Shown here piece after piece: positions 8,721 through 15,792 of a stretch of 64,000 nt of DNA. A program made the translations under genes and the position numbers. Under the pieces are notes generated by a model. That model saw nothing but the letters and a program-made list of their open reading frames with translations. It made no database searches and was not told where the DNA came from. This DNA is from Dehalococcoidia bacterium (GTDB taxonomy: Bacteria > Chloroflexota > Dehalococcoidia > CAUJGQ01), in the NCBI GenBank assembly GCA_035310145.1, contig DATGEL010000039.1, positions 27,764-91,763 of the forward strand, read 5' to 3'. Position 1 is the first letter of the stretch. The number at the start of each line of letters is the position of its first letter.

Positions 8721-10283
8721 CTAGCGTTCGTCCGGGCCGCCGTGCTGCTTGCGGATCTCCGTCTTCAAGACCTTGCCCAGGGCGTTGCGCGGCAGCTCGT
8801 TCACGAAAGCGATGTAGCGCGGCGTCTTGTAGCTGGCCAGCCGCGAGCGGGCGTAGCCGCGCAGATCATCGCCGGTGGCGCTCTGGCCGTTCTTCAGCAC
8901 GACGACGGCCTTGACCTCTTCGCCCCACTCGACGTCGGGCACGCCGATCACGGCCGCTTCCTCGATTGCCGGGTACTCTTCCAGCACCGCCTCGATCTCG
9001 CCCGACGAAATGTTCTCGCCACCGCGGATGATCAGGTCTTTCTTGCGGCCGGTGATAAAGAGGTAGCGCTCGTCGTCCAGGTAGCCCACATCGCCGGTGT
9101 GCAGCCAGTTGTCGATGATCGCCGAGTGCGTGGCCTCTTCCTGCTTGAAGTACTCGCGCATCACACGGGCGCCGGAGACGCAGATCTCGCCCTCTTCGCC
9201 CATGCCCAGCATCTGGTTGCGCTCGTCCATGATCGCCAGCTCGATGTCGTCCATCGGCCGGCCCACGGAGCGCAGGCGGTGCAACTTCTTCTCCTTCTCT
9301 GCGTCCGAGAGGCCCTTGATGTCGTGGTCATCGGGGCCCAGGTAGGTGAGCGAGGAGGTGCTCTCCGTCTGGCCGTAGGCGTTCATCAGGCCGCAGTCGA
9401 ACGTTTCGACGGCGCGGCGCACGACCTCGTAGGGCATCGGCGCGGCGCCGTAGGTGATCAGCTTGAGCGAGCTGATGTCGTAGTCCTTGAACTTCGGGTG
9501 CTCCATGATGCGCTTCAGCATCGTGGGCACGACGAAGGCGTGCGTGACGCCCTCCTGCTGCACGGTCCGGAGCCACAGCTCCGGCTCGAACTGCGGCAGG
9601 ATCACCAGCGTGCGCCCGCCCCAGATCGAGGACATCATCGCCGTGGCGCCGGCGATGTGGAACAGTGGCACCGTAACCATCGTCTTGTCGTGGATCTCCG
9701 GCATCGCCGGCTCCATCGTGTTGGTCACGTAGGCGGTGAGCGTGAGGTAGGTGAGCACCACGCCCTTGGGCAGCGCCGTGGTGCCGCTGGTGAAGATCAG
9801 GATCGTCGGGTCGTTGTCGTCGATCTCGGTGTAGAGATCGTCGGGCGAGCCGGACTCGAGCAGCTCGGCGTAGCTCTGCATGCCCGCAACCGGCTTCTCG
9901 ATGCAGAAGACGTGCTTGAGGCCGCTCAGCCCGCCGCGGATACGCCCCAGCAGCTCGAGGTAGCGCTCGCCCACGAACAAGACCGACGCCTCGGAGGTGT
10001 TGACCATGTAGGTCAGCTCCTCGTCCTTGGCGCGGTAGTTGAGCGGCACGAAGGTGACGCCGAGCTTGGCGCAGGCGTAGTAGGCCTCGACGTACTCGGC
10101 GGAGTTGACCGCCATCACCGCCAGCTTGTCCCCGCGCGAGAGGCCGCGGGCGGCCAGGGCGTTGGCGAGCTTGTTGGTGCGCTCCACCATCTCCGTGTAG
10201 GTGATGCGCGTGTCGCCGCAGACCAGCGCCTCGCGGTCCGGCACGACGAACGAGCTGATTTGCAGGAACTCCGCGGTGTTCAT
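8721..10283 (-). CDS. Acyl-CoA synthetase (AMP-forming, class I adenylating enzyme)
   Basis: The 520-residue enzyme activates a carboxylic acid with ATP and CoA. The AMP-binding loop ILIFTSGTTALPKGVVLT lies near residue 155, NAYGQTES near 300, LHTGDVGYLDDERYLFITGR near 395, the hinge KDLIIRGGENISSGEIE follows, and the C-terminal catalytic lysine motif is LPRNALGKVLKTEIR. The length is typical of fatty or aromatic acid CoA ligases; the substrate cannot be told from sequence. ATG 10283 follows GGGGAGG. The gene lies upstream of the quinone oxidoreductase on the same strand, separated by a repeat element. Its 3' end is abutted by short CCCTGTTCCCTG repeats. Confidence 0.92.
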   Translation of the reverse strand: MNTAEFLQISSFVVPDREALVCGDTRITYTEMVERTNKLANALAARGLSRGDKLAVMAVNSAEYVEAYYACAKLGVTFVPLNYRAKDEELTYMVNTSEASVLFVGERYLELLGRIRGGLSGLKHVFCIEKPVAGMQSYAELLESGSPDDLYTEIDDNDPTILIFTSGTTALPKGVVLTYLTLTAYVTNTMEPAMPEIHDKTMVTVPLFHIAGATAMMSSIWGGRTLVILPQFEPELWLRTVQQEGVTHAFVVPTMLKRIMEHPKFKDYDISSLKLITYGAAPMPYEVVRRAVETFDCGLMNAYGQTESTSSLTYLGPDDHDIKGLSDAEKEKKLHRLRSVGRPMDDIELAIMDERNQMLGMGEEGEICVSGARVMREYFKQEEATHSAIIDNWLHTGDVGYLDDERYLFITGRKKDLIIRGGENISSGEIEAVLEEYPAIEEAAVIGVPDVEWGEEVKAVVVLKNGQSATGDDLRGYARSRLASYKTPRYIAFVNELPRNALGKVLKTEIRKQHGGPDER

Positions 10284-10620
10284 GCTGCCTCCCCGGCCCC
10301 GGCGACGCGGCGGCCGCTGTCTGGGCGAGATGTCGGCGATGTAGTGATGCGCACGCTGTCCGCGCAGATGAAGATACCGCGCACGCCGCGCAGAGAGAAG
10401 CGGTTTCGGCCCTCATCCCCCCGTCCCCCTTCTCCCAATCCTGGGAGTAGGGGCGATCCGGCGGTGCAGGAATCGGACGCTGCCGGGGTAACCGTTTGAA
10501 GATCGGAACGCCCGGCGCCAGATCGTCTCCTTCCCTCATCCCAGATCGCGCTTCGCGCGATGTTGCAAATTGGGGGCAGGAGACAGGAGAGGATGAGGGC
10601 CGACCGCCGCCGCACAGTGG
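10284..10620. other. Intergenic region with two R1-type repeat pieces
   Basis: No gene is convincing here. About 10409-10456 holds CCCTCATCCCCCCGTCCCCC followed by CTCCCAATCCTGGGAG, and 10534-10602 holds CCCTCATCCC, AGATCGCGCTTCGCGCGAT and GGATGAGGGCCG. These are halves of the R1 hairpin family in opposite orientation. Confidence 0.6.
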
Positions 10621-11169
10621 CTATGAGCCGCCGCCCGCCCGCAACGCGGCGCAGGAACGCGCCGCACCGCCCAAAGCCGGTGTACACCGCCTGAGGTCCA
10701 CGATGGCGTTCTTTCCTGAAAGCCGCAGCGCGTGATGCAGCAAGGGCGCGCCGCCGCCCTGCGCCGTGCCATCGCGGGTGAACGCCGCGGCGCCGCACTC
10801 GGGCCGGGCCTGAAAGACGCCGCCGGCGAGATCGGGCCGCCACTGCACCGCGCACGTGTCCGCACCCGCGGGCGGCGCCGGCAGCACCTCGTCCAGCGCC
10901 AGCAGCGAGCCGTCCGGCTGGGCGATGATGTAGAGGTGGCCGCGTGGCAGATAGGTCACGCCCGCGCTCGCCGAGGCGAGGCGCGCGATCGGAGCCGAAT
11001 AGACCGAGCGGTCGTCGTGGCCGAAGCACGACCAGACCAGGGCCGCAGCGGCCAGGGCGATGGCGGCCACCCCCAGCCGCGGCAGCCAGCGCCGCAGCAG
11101 CCCGGTCGAGCCCGCCGGAGCAACCTCCGGCGGCGCGGCCGGCGAAGTTGACGGCAGATCCTCAGCCAT
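10621..11169 (-). CDS. Membrane-anchored Rieske-like protein lacking iron ligands
   Basis: The 182-residue product has one transmembrane segment (LGVAAIALAAAALVWSCF, about residues 29-46) and an exported C-terminal domain with the outline of a Rieske fold: VTYLPRGHLYIIAQPDGSLLAL, then CAVQWRP, FQARPECGAAAFTRDGT and GGGAPLLHHAL. In true Rieske proteins the first segment has Cys-x-His and the second Cys-x-x-His; here the first pair is absent and the second is reduced to one Cys, so a 2Fe-2S cluster is unlikely. Its ATG (11169) overlaps the end of the enoyl-CoA hydratase gene by eight bases, indicating translational coupling. The function is unknown and the fold assignment is by eye. Confidence 0.6.
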   Translation of the reverse strand: MAEDLPSTSPAAPPEVAPAGSTGLLRRWLPRLGVAAIALAAAALVWSCFGHDDRSVYSAPIARLASASAGVTYLPRGHLYIIAQPDGSLLALDEVLPAPPAGADTCAVQWRPDLAGGVFQARPECGAAAFTRDGTAQGGGAPLLHHALRLSGKNAIVDLRRCTPALGGAARSCAALRAGGGS

Positions 11170-11956
11170 GGGCCGGGCTCCAGCCGGCGAGCGCGGCGGC
11201 GCGGTCCGGACCGACGGCGTGCAGCGTGCGCTGGCCGAGCCGGTGCGAGACGGACAGTCCCTGCGCCAGCGGCAGATCCATGGCGGCGCGCAGCGCCTCG
11301 CGCGCCAACCGCACCGCGAACGCCGGCCGGGAGAGCAGCCGCTCGGCAAGGGCGCGGGCTTCGTCATACAGCCGCGGGCGCGGCACGACGTCGTGCACCA
11401 TACCCAGCGCCAGCGCCTGCCGCGCGTCGATCGGCTCGCCGGTCATGATCATGCCCAGCGCCACGCCGCGCGGCATGTGGCGCGGCAACGTCTGCGTGCC
11501 GCCTGCAGACGGGATGTAGCCGAGGTTCACCTCGGGCAGGCCGAAGCGCGCGTCTTCCGCGGCGAGACGCAGATCGCAGAGCAGGCTCATTTCGCAGCCC
11601 GCGCCCAGCGCCCAGCCGTGCACGGCGGCAATCAGGGGCTTCTCCAGCGAGAGCATCAGCCCCCAGAGGTCGCGCTGCAGCCGCGCGTCGCGCGCGGCCA
11701 GATACGAGGGCGCGGTGCCGAACTCCTTCACGTCGGCGCCGGCGCAGAACGCCTTCTCGCCATTGCCCCGGATGACCAGGCAGCCGATCTCCGGGTCGTC
11801 GCGCACGGCCAGCAGCAGCGTCCAGAGCTGGTCGCGCATGGCGAGGTTGACGGCGTTCAGCGCCTCCGGCCGGTTGAGCGTCAGCCAGGCGATGCCGCCA
11901 TCCTTTTCAAACAGCACCAGGTCGTCGCGCTCCGCGCCGCCGTTCGCCATCACCAT
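11162..11956 (-). CDS. Enoyl-CoA hydratase/isomerase family protein (first of three in window)
   Basis: This 264-residue crotonase-fold enzyme probably hydrates or isomerises an enoyl-CoA. Typical marks are AWLTLNRPEALNAVN near residue 20, the oxyanion-hole segment NGEKAFCAGADVKEF near 65, HGWALGAGCEMSLLCDLRLA near 105, and FGLPEVNLGYIPSAGGTQ near 130, where Glu and Gly occupy the second catalytic region. GAGG precedes ATG 11956. It is coupled to the Rieske-like gene and lies just downstream of two tandem small genes on the same strand. The substrate is unknown. Confidence 0.9.
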   Translation of the reverse strand: MVMANGGAERDDLVLFEKDGGIAWLTLNRPEALNAVNLAMRDQLWTLLLAVRDDPEIGCLVIRGNGEKAFCAGADVKEFGTAPSYLAARDARLQRDLWGLMLSLEKPLIAAVHGWALGAGCEMSLLCDLRLAAEDARFGLPEVNLGYIPSAGGTQTLPRHMPRGVALGMIMTGEPIDARQALALGMVHDVVPRPRLYDEARALAERLLSRPAFAVRLAREALRAAMDLPLAQGLSVSHRLGQRTLHAVGPDRAAALAGWSPAHG

Positions 11957-11975
11957 GCCCGCCTCGGCGCTGCCG

Positions 11976-12215
11976 CTACACCCAGTCGTGCTTCTGGATC
12001 GGGCTGCGCTCGCGCGTGCGCTGCACCCGCTCCAGGTCGCCGTTCAGCTTCGCCACCAGCGCCTTCATCGGCTCGCTGCCCTGGCGCATCTCGCTGCTGC
12101 GCCAGCGGCGCAGGGCGGCGCGGTCCTCATCCGAGAGGTCCGTCTCGTCGATCACGGCCCTGGTGACGACGGAGAGCAGCCCCCAGACTTCATCGGCGTC
12201 CAGTTCCACTTTCAT
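11976..12215 (-). CDS. Small conserved protein, 79 aa (tandem paralogue 1)
   Basis: The product is a small acidic-then-basic helical protein with the core VELDADEVWGLLSVVTRAVI and LRRWRSSEMRQGSEPMKALV. It is clearly related to the 83-residue product immediately upstream: both have V-x-(L/I)-D-x-(D/E)-E-x-W, a central LRRWR and a C-terminal amphipathic helix. GGAG lies ten bases before ATG 12215. I recognise no family. The two tandem copies between enoyl-CoA hydratase genes probably form one operon with them. Confidence 0.65.
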   Translation of the reverse strand: MKVELDADEVWGLLSVVTRAVIDETDLSDEDRAALRRWRSSEMRQGSEPMKALVAKLNGDLERVQRTRERSPIQKHDWV

Positions 12216-12239
12216 GCGCGTACCACTCCGGCGTGTTCG

Positions 12240-12491
12240 TCAATCGTGGCTGGGCACATAGCCGCCCTTGCGGCGCAGCAGGCGGTAGGTCTTTTCGTCC
12301 ATCGTGCTGCCCAGCGCCTCGTTGAGCGAGACGGTCAGCTCGTTCATGGCCGGCGTGCCCTCGGCGCGGTCGGTGCGCCAGCGGCGCAGCCTGGTCTTGC
12401 CGTCGCCGGAGAGGCCGGCCTTGTCGATCATTTGCGAGACCATGGTCGTCATCAGCGACCAGGCCTCTTCGCCATCGATGATGACCTGCAT
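12240..12491 (-). CDS. Small conserved protein, 83 aa (tandem paralogue 2)
   Basis: The product begins MQVIIDGEEAWSLMTTMVSQ and shares the LRRWR core with its downstream neighbour, so the pair arose by tandem duplication. GGAGG sits directly before ATG 12491. A longer open frame continues upstream to 13322, but there it is only the shadow of the enoyl-CoA hydratase gene. No membrane segment or known domain is visible. The helical make-up could suit a small dimeric or partner-binding protein, but that is a guess. Confidence 0.65.
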   Translation of the reverse strand: MQVIIDGEEAWSLMTTMVSQMIDKAGLSGDGKTRLRRWRTDRAEGTPAMNELTVSLNEALGSTMDEKTYRLLRRKGGYVPSHD

Positions 12492-12634
12492 CGTCCCTCC
12501 ATCACAGAACATACAGAACAGATTCAGGGCGCTGTCTGCGGCGGCCGTCACGCGGGGCCGCGGCCCGCCGTGTGGCCCGATCCTAGCGAATCGGGCGCGG
12601 TAGCGCGATGCGACGGTATCGAGGGGCAGCGCCC

Positions 12635-13405
12635 TCAGCGGCCATGAAATTCGGGCGGGCGCTTCTCGGTGAAGGCGCGTACGCCCTCGGCGCGATCTTC
12701 CGTCGTTTGCAGGAGCACGGTCAGGTCCAGCTCGTAGCGCAGCGCCCGCGTGAGCGGCAGATCGCTGCCGTTCTGCACCGCCTCCTTGGCGAAGCGCTCG
12801 GCGATCGGGCCGCGCGCCGCGATCGTGGCCGCGAGCCGCTCGGCCTGCGCCAGGGCGCCGCCTTCGCCGGCCAGCGCGTTGACCAGGCCCCAGGCCTCGG
12901 CCGTGACGCCGTCGATCGTCTGGCCGAGCAGGACCATCGCCAGCGCCCGCCCGTGGCCGACGAGCCGCGGCAGCCGCTGCGTGCCGCCGGCGAGCGGGAT
13001 CAGGCCGAACTCCGACTCCGGCAGAGCGAAGCGCGCCGTGCCCGCGGCCACGCGCAGATCGCAGGCCAGCGCCAGCTCCAGGCCAGCGCTCAGGCAGTCG
13101 CCCTCGATCGCCGCGATCACAGGCAGCGGCAGCTCCGCCAGGCAGCCGAACGGATCGCCTGGCGCGGCCCGCAACTCGGGCGGCGCGGCGGCGTCCGCGA
13201 GCAACGACGCGCTCCAGCCGCGGCAGAAGTTGCCGCCCTCGCCCTGCACGATCAGCGCCCGCAGCTCGGGCATCTCGGCGAGCGCGGTGCAGAGCGACTG
13301 CAGCTCGGAGATGGTCTGCCACTCGATGCGGTTCTCGCCGTCGCCGGCGGCCAGCGTGAGCCGGGCGAGCGCGCCGTCTACCTCAAGGTCTAGCCGGGTG
13401 GTCAT
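12635..13405 (-). CDS. Enoyl-CoA hydratase/isomerase family protein (second)
   Basis: The 256-residue crotonase-fold protein shows ALARLTLAAGDGENRIEW at the start, LIVQGEGGNFCRGWSASLL (oxyanion-hole region, usually GxAFsAGxD), AIEGDCLSAGLELALACDLR and FALPESEFGLIPLAGGTQ. Asn/Phe/Cys replace some usual residues in the first loop (NFCRGWS), so it may be a family member with changed chemistry. ATG 13405 has GAGG ten bases upstream. It is the first gene of a minus-strand run through the two small paralogues, the other hydratase and the Rieske-like gene. Confidence 0.85.
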   Translation of the reverse strand: MTTRLDLEVDGALARLTLAAGDGENRIEWQTISELQSLCTALAEMPELRALIVQGEGGNFCRGWSASLLADAAAPPELRAAPGDPFGCLAELPLPVIAAIEGDCLSAGLELALACDLRVAAGTARFALPESEFGLIPLAGGTQRLPRLVGHGRALAMVLLGQTIDGVTAEAWGLVNALAGEGGALAQAERLAATIAARGPIAERFAKEAVQNGSDLPLTRALRYELDLTVLLQTTEDRAEGVRAFTEKRPPEFHGR

Positions 13406-13557
13406 GCGTCTGCCGCCTCAGATCGTCGCCGCGGGCCAGAGGCTCGATCGTACTCCACGCGCGCCGGCGCGTCACCCGCCGTCCCGCTTGTCCGGCGTGC
13501 AGGCCGGTGCTACGATGCCGCCGCGCGGGCAGCATGGCCGCGCGAGCGGGGTGGCGC

Positions 13558-13788
13558 ATGGTTCCCGACAAGCACGATCTGCCGCGCCTGATCGTGCCGC
13601 CGGCGGCGGGCGCGCTGCTCACGCTGTTCTACTTCGCTATCTTCAACCGCTGGGAGCAGACGGGCGACCCGCTCAACAGCATCGTCGCGCCGATCCTGGG
13701 CGCCGTCGGCTTCCTGATCGGCGTTGGGGTGGACCGCTGGCGGCTGCGTCGCGCCCGCGCCGCTCCACCCGCCGAGCAAACAGGCTAG
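13558..13788 (+). CDS. Small membrane protein, 76 aa
   Basis: The product MVPDKHDLPRLIVPPAAG has two hydrophobic helices (LIVPPAAGALLTLFYFAIF and SIVAPILGAVGFLIGVGV) and a basic tail RWRLRRARA, so both ends are probably cytoplasmic. The ATG at 13558 lies downstream of an in-frame ATG at 13507; the shorter form puts the first helix close to the N-terminus. No family is recognised. It is 48 bases before the next small gene on the same strand. Confidence 0.6.
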   Translation: MVPDKHDLPRLIVPPAAGALLTLFYFAIFNRWEQTGDPLNSIVAPILGAVGFLIGVGVDRWRLRRARAAPPAEQTG

Positions 13789-13835
13789 CGGCGACCGTCG
13801 CCAACGGGCGAACCTTCAGCCAGCGGAGCCGAGAT

Positions 13836-14114
13836 GTGCCGCTCTACGTCGCCTATCTCACCTTTAAAGAGGGCACGACGACTGAGCAGGGCATGCAGGC
13901 GTACATGCGCCGCCTGGGCTTCAGCTTCCCGCCGCGCATGAACGTGCTCGGTGAGTACTGGGTGAACGGCACACCGCAGGTAGTGCTGATCTGGGAGGCG
14001 GAGGACGAAGGGCCGGGCGACCTGATCGACGCCTTCTGGGGCGACCTCTTCGACGTGGCGATCTGCCCGGCCAGCCGCCCGCAGATCTCCGGCGAGCTGC
14101 AGATTCCGCAGTAG
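13836..14114 (+). CDS. Small DUF3303-like protein, GTG start
   Basis: A 92-residue frame begins with GTG at 13836, seven bases after GGAG. It reads VPLYVAYLTFKEGTTTEQG, then NVLGEYWVNGTPQVVLIWEA and DLFDVAICPASRPQISGEL. This has the length and beta-alpha pattern of small ferredoxin-like dimeric alpha/beta-barrel proteins such as the DUF3303 group. The same frame is open far upstream, but only as a shadow of the hydratase gene on the other strand. A ribosome site next to GTG and a family-like sequence only after it favour this start. Confidence 0.55.
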   Translation: MPLYVAYLTFKEGTTTEQGMQAYMRRLGFSFPPRMNVLGEYWVNGTPQVVLIWEAEDEGPGDLIDAFWGDLFDVAICPASRPQISGELQIPQ

Positions 14115-14200
14115 CGCGCAGTGACCTGTCCCGAAGCCGCATCGTGCATGCCACAGGTGACTCGCTGCGTCGTATCCAAATCCGTCGAGGCAAGCGGGTA

Positions 14201-14224
14201 TTGAGACTTTGATTCTCAGACGAG
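14201..14224. repeat. Short sequence shared with 40450-40473
   Basis: TGAGACTTTGATTCTCAGAC occurs here and TGAGACGTTGATTCTCGGAC at 40450, with the similarity extending a few bases on each side. Each contains an internal inverted repeat TGAGA/TCTC. Each lies to the left of one of the two XRE-STAND cassettes. Confidence 0.4.
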
Positions 14225-14299
14225 CTGTGAAACGGCGGCCGACGCGCAGGCAACGGCGCTCCTGGACGGCTTCAGCGCCGTCCAGAATGGGGCCGTTTG

Positions 14300-14543
14300 G
14301 GAGACACCAGTCAGTCACTTCGCGGTCCGAGAGCCCCATGCCGCGGCCGTCGTGCCGCACCAGCTGATACTGGGGACCCAGCGCCGTGACCCATGGCGCC
14401 CAGAACGGGCCGGTGCTGTCAACGCCCAGGTGGGAGAGCCAGCCCAGCACACGCACCACGGGGCGGTCCTGGCCGTTGGTGGTGTAGGCAATGCGGACGC
14501 CGTTGCGGGTCGTGCAAAACTGCACCTGCTGCTCCAGCGCCAT
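14300..14543 (-). pseudogene. Alpha/beta hydrolase, N-terminal fragment only
   Basis: From ATG 14543 the frame encodes about 80 residues typical of the start of a hydrolase often fused to cyclase or LuxR domains: QVQFCTTRNGVRIAYTTNG, RVLGWLSHLG and QYQLVRHDGRGMGLSDREV. After TDW the similarity ends abruptly and the frame continues as unrelated sequence, so the nucleophile elbow and the rest of the enzyme are missing. It lies just left of cassette A and looks like a gene cut by an old rearrangement. A palindrome CTGGACGG/CCGTCCAG at 14261-14284 marks the break region. Confidence 0.65.
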
Positions 14544-14623
14544 GTCAGGTAGTATACGCAGGCTGCTGTGACGCATCACCGCCTCGGTCGCCCATCGTGC
14601 GGGCCACCATCACCCCCACTCCC

Positions 14624-15100
14624 TTAGCGCAGGTCGACCAGCGCAATCGGCGCCAGCCCGGCGGCTGCGCGGGCGAGGTTCGCGGTGTTGAGATCTTGGA
14701 ACACGGCGTCCGCCTCTGCGGCCGTCGTCACGGTCACTAGCTGGGCGGCGAGGTCGCCCCCACCGGCCTGTGCCCGCGTGGCCGCGTCGTCCGCGAGCTG
14801 CTGTTGCAGTTGTGCGGCCTGCGCTGGTGTGCCCACCAGCCAGACTTGGGGTACCAGCGCTGCGCTGGCCGTCCTGCGGGACACCGCCGTGCTGACACCT
14901 CGGTCACTGGTGCGAGCTGGCAGCACCGCGCCTGGCTGGGTGATGCTGGCGTCCCTGTGGACTGCGGCGTGGCTGGTGGGACTGTGCACGCGCCAGACCA
15001 CCCCGGTCGTCGCGGCGGCCGTCAGCAGGAGGGCTGCGCCAGCCAGGCCCAGCCGGCGAACCTGTCGCCGCGTGGGGTGCTGCGTGGTGAGGGAGATCAT
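14624..15100 (-). CDS. Membrane-anchored exported protein of cassette A (VDLR family)
   Basis: The 158-residue product has a basic N-terminus (HPTRRQVRR), one hydrophobic anchor LGLAGAALLLTAAATTGVV (residues 17-35), a Ser/Thr/Ala-rich linker and a C-terminal domain PQVWLVGTPAQAAQLQQQL ending IALVDLR at the stop codon. The C-terminal domain resembles the one in the protein at 43929-44540 (PQFILVDTTDRAQQVQAEL, then VQIVDLR), also next to an XRE-STAND regulator. AAGGAG precedes ATG 15100. It lies downstream of another exported protein and is divergent from the regulator. The topology suggests an outside-facing sensor or ligand; this is inference. Confidence 0.65.
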   Translation of the reverse strand: MISLTTQHPTRRQVRRLGLAGAALLLTAAATTGVVWRVHSPTSHAAVHRDASITQPGAVLPARTSDRGVSTAVSRRTASAALVPQVWLVGTPAQAAQLQQQLADDAATRAQAGGGDLAAQLVTVTTAAEADAVFQDLNTANLARAAAGLAPIALVDLR

Positions 15101-15153
15101 TGCTCCGTGCTCCTTTCAGGTGTTTCAGGTGTTGTCCTCTCTGAAAGTCCGTA

Positions 15154-15678
15154 CTAGACCGTAATCCGCGTGCCCTGCACCGTGCCGGCATCCCCGTGCG
15201 AGTCAAACAGGACCGTGCCATCAGCGCCTGTGATGAGAACCTGGAAGACTTCGCTGGTGCTGTTGCCGTCGCCTGCAAGCGTCACCGTCCCCGTAATCTG
15301 CATGAGGCCGGCAAAGTTGCCCTCCTCGTCGGTCTGCACCGCCAACCACTTGTAGCGCACCTGACCAGCGCCGGCGGCAACCCAGGTGCCCTGGCCGGCG
15401 GTGCTGTAGCTGCGCGTAGCGTTCGGATCCTGCTGCGGGGTGGGCGGCGAGATGGGAGGATGGCTGGCAAGCACGATTCCGTCAGCGGTATAGCTGACGA
15501 CCTGGTGGCTGTTGGGGTCAAGGCCTGGCCGCGCGATGGTGATGAGCCACGAGCCGATGATGCTGGGGGCGGTCTGTGCCTGCGCCGGCCCCGTAACCGC
15601 TCGGAACGCAGCCGGGGCCGCGATGACCCCCACTGCCACGGCTAGCACGCCCATGCCGGGTATCCACCACCGGTTCAT
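15154..15678 (-). CDS. Secreted beta-rich protein of cassette A
   Basis: The 174-residue product starts MNRWWIPGMGVLAVAVG, an export signal with a likely cleavage after AQAQT near residue 36. The mature part is beta-rich (SIIGSWLITIARPGLDPNSH, STAGQGTWVAAGAGQVRYKW, GTVTLAGDGNSTSEVFQVLI), in the style of lipocalin-like or allene-oxide-cyclase-like barrels found in secreted proteins. No catalytic residues are evident. AAGGAGG lies just upstream of ATG 15678. It is the first gene of a two-gene minus-strand unit with the anchored protein and shares a 114-base divergent region with the regulator gene. Confidence 0.6.
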   Translation of the reverse strand: MNRWWIPGMGVLAVAVGVIAAPAAFRAVTGPAQAQTAPSIIGSWLITIARPGLDPNSHQVVSYTADGIVLASHPPISPPTPQQDPNATRSYSTAGQGTWVAAGAGQVRYKWLAVQTDEEGNFAGLMQITGTVTLAGDGNSTSEVFQVLITGADGTVLFDSHGDAGTVQGTRITV

Positions 15679-15750
15679 ACCGTCGCCTCCTTGGCGGACC
15701 TGCCATTCTCGATGCCTCCCCGGCATCTGCCAATACCGTAGAATCAGGGC

Positions 15751-15780
15751 ACGGTGGCGAGGCACCGTCGAGGCACCAGT
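15751..15780. promoter_or_regulatory. Candidate operator: direct and inverted repeats before regulator A
   Basis: CGAGGCACC occurs at 15758-15766 and again at 15769-15777, exactly 11 bases apart, and ACGGTG/CACCGT form an inverted repeat (15751-15756 and 15763-15768). The site ends 13 bases before the regulator start, so the regulator could control its own promoter or the divergent pair. Confidence 0.45.
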
Positions 15781-15792
15781 GGCGCATCATCG

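Noticed and set aside
12240..13322. 360-codon minus frame including the 83-aa protein
   Set aside because: Upstream of 12491 it only shadows the enoyl-CoA hydratase gene; a strong ribosome site stands before 12491.
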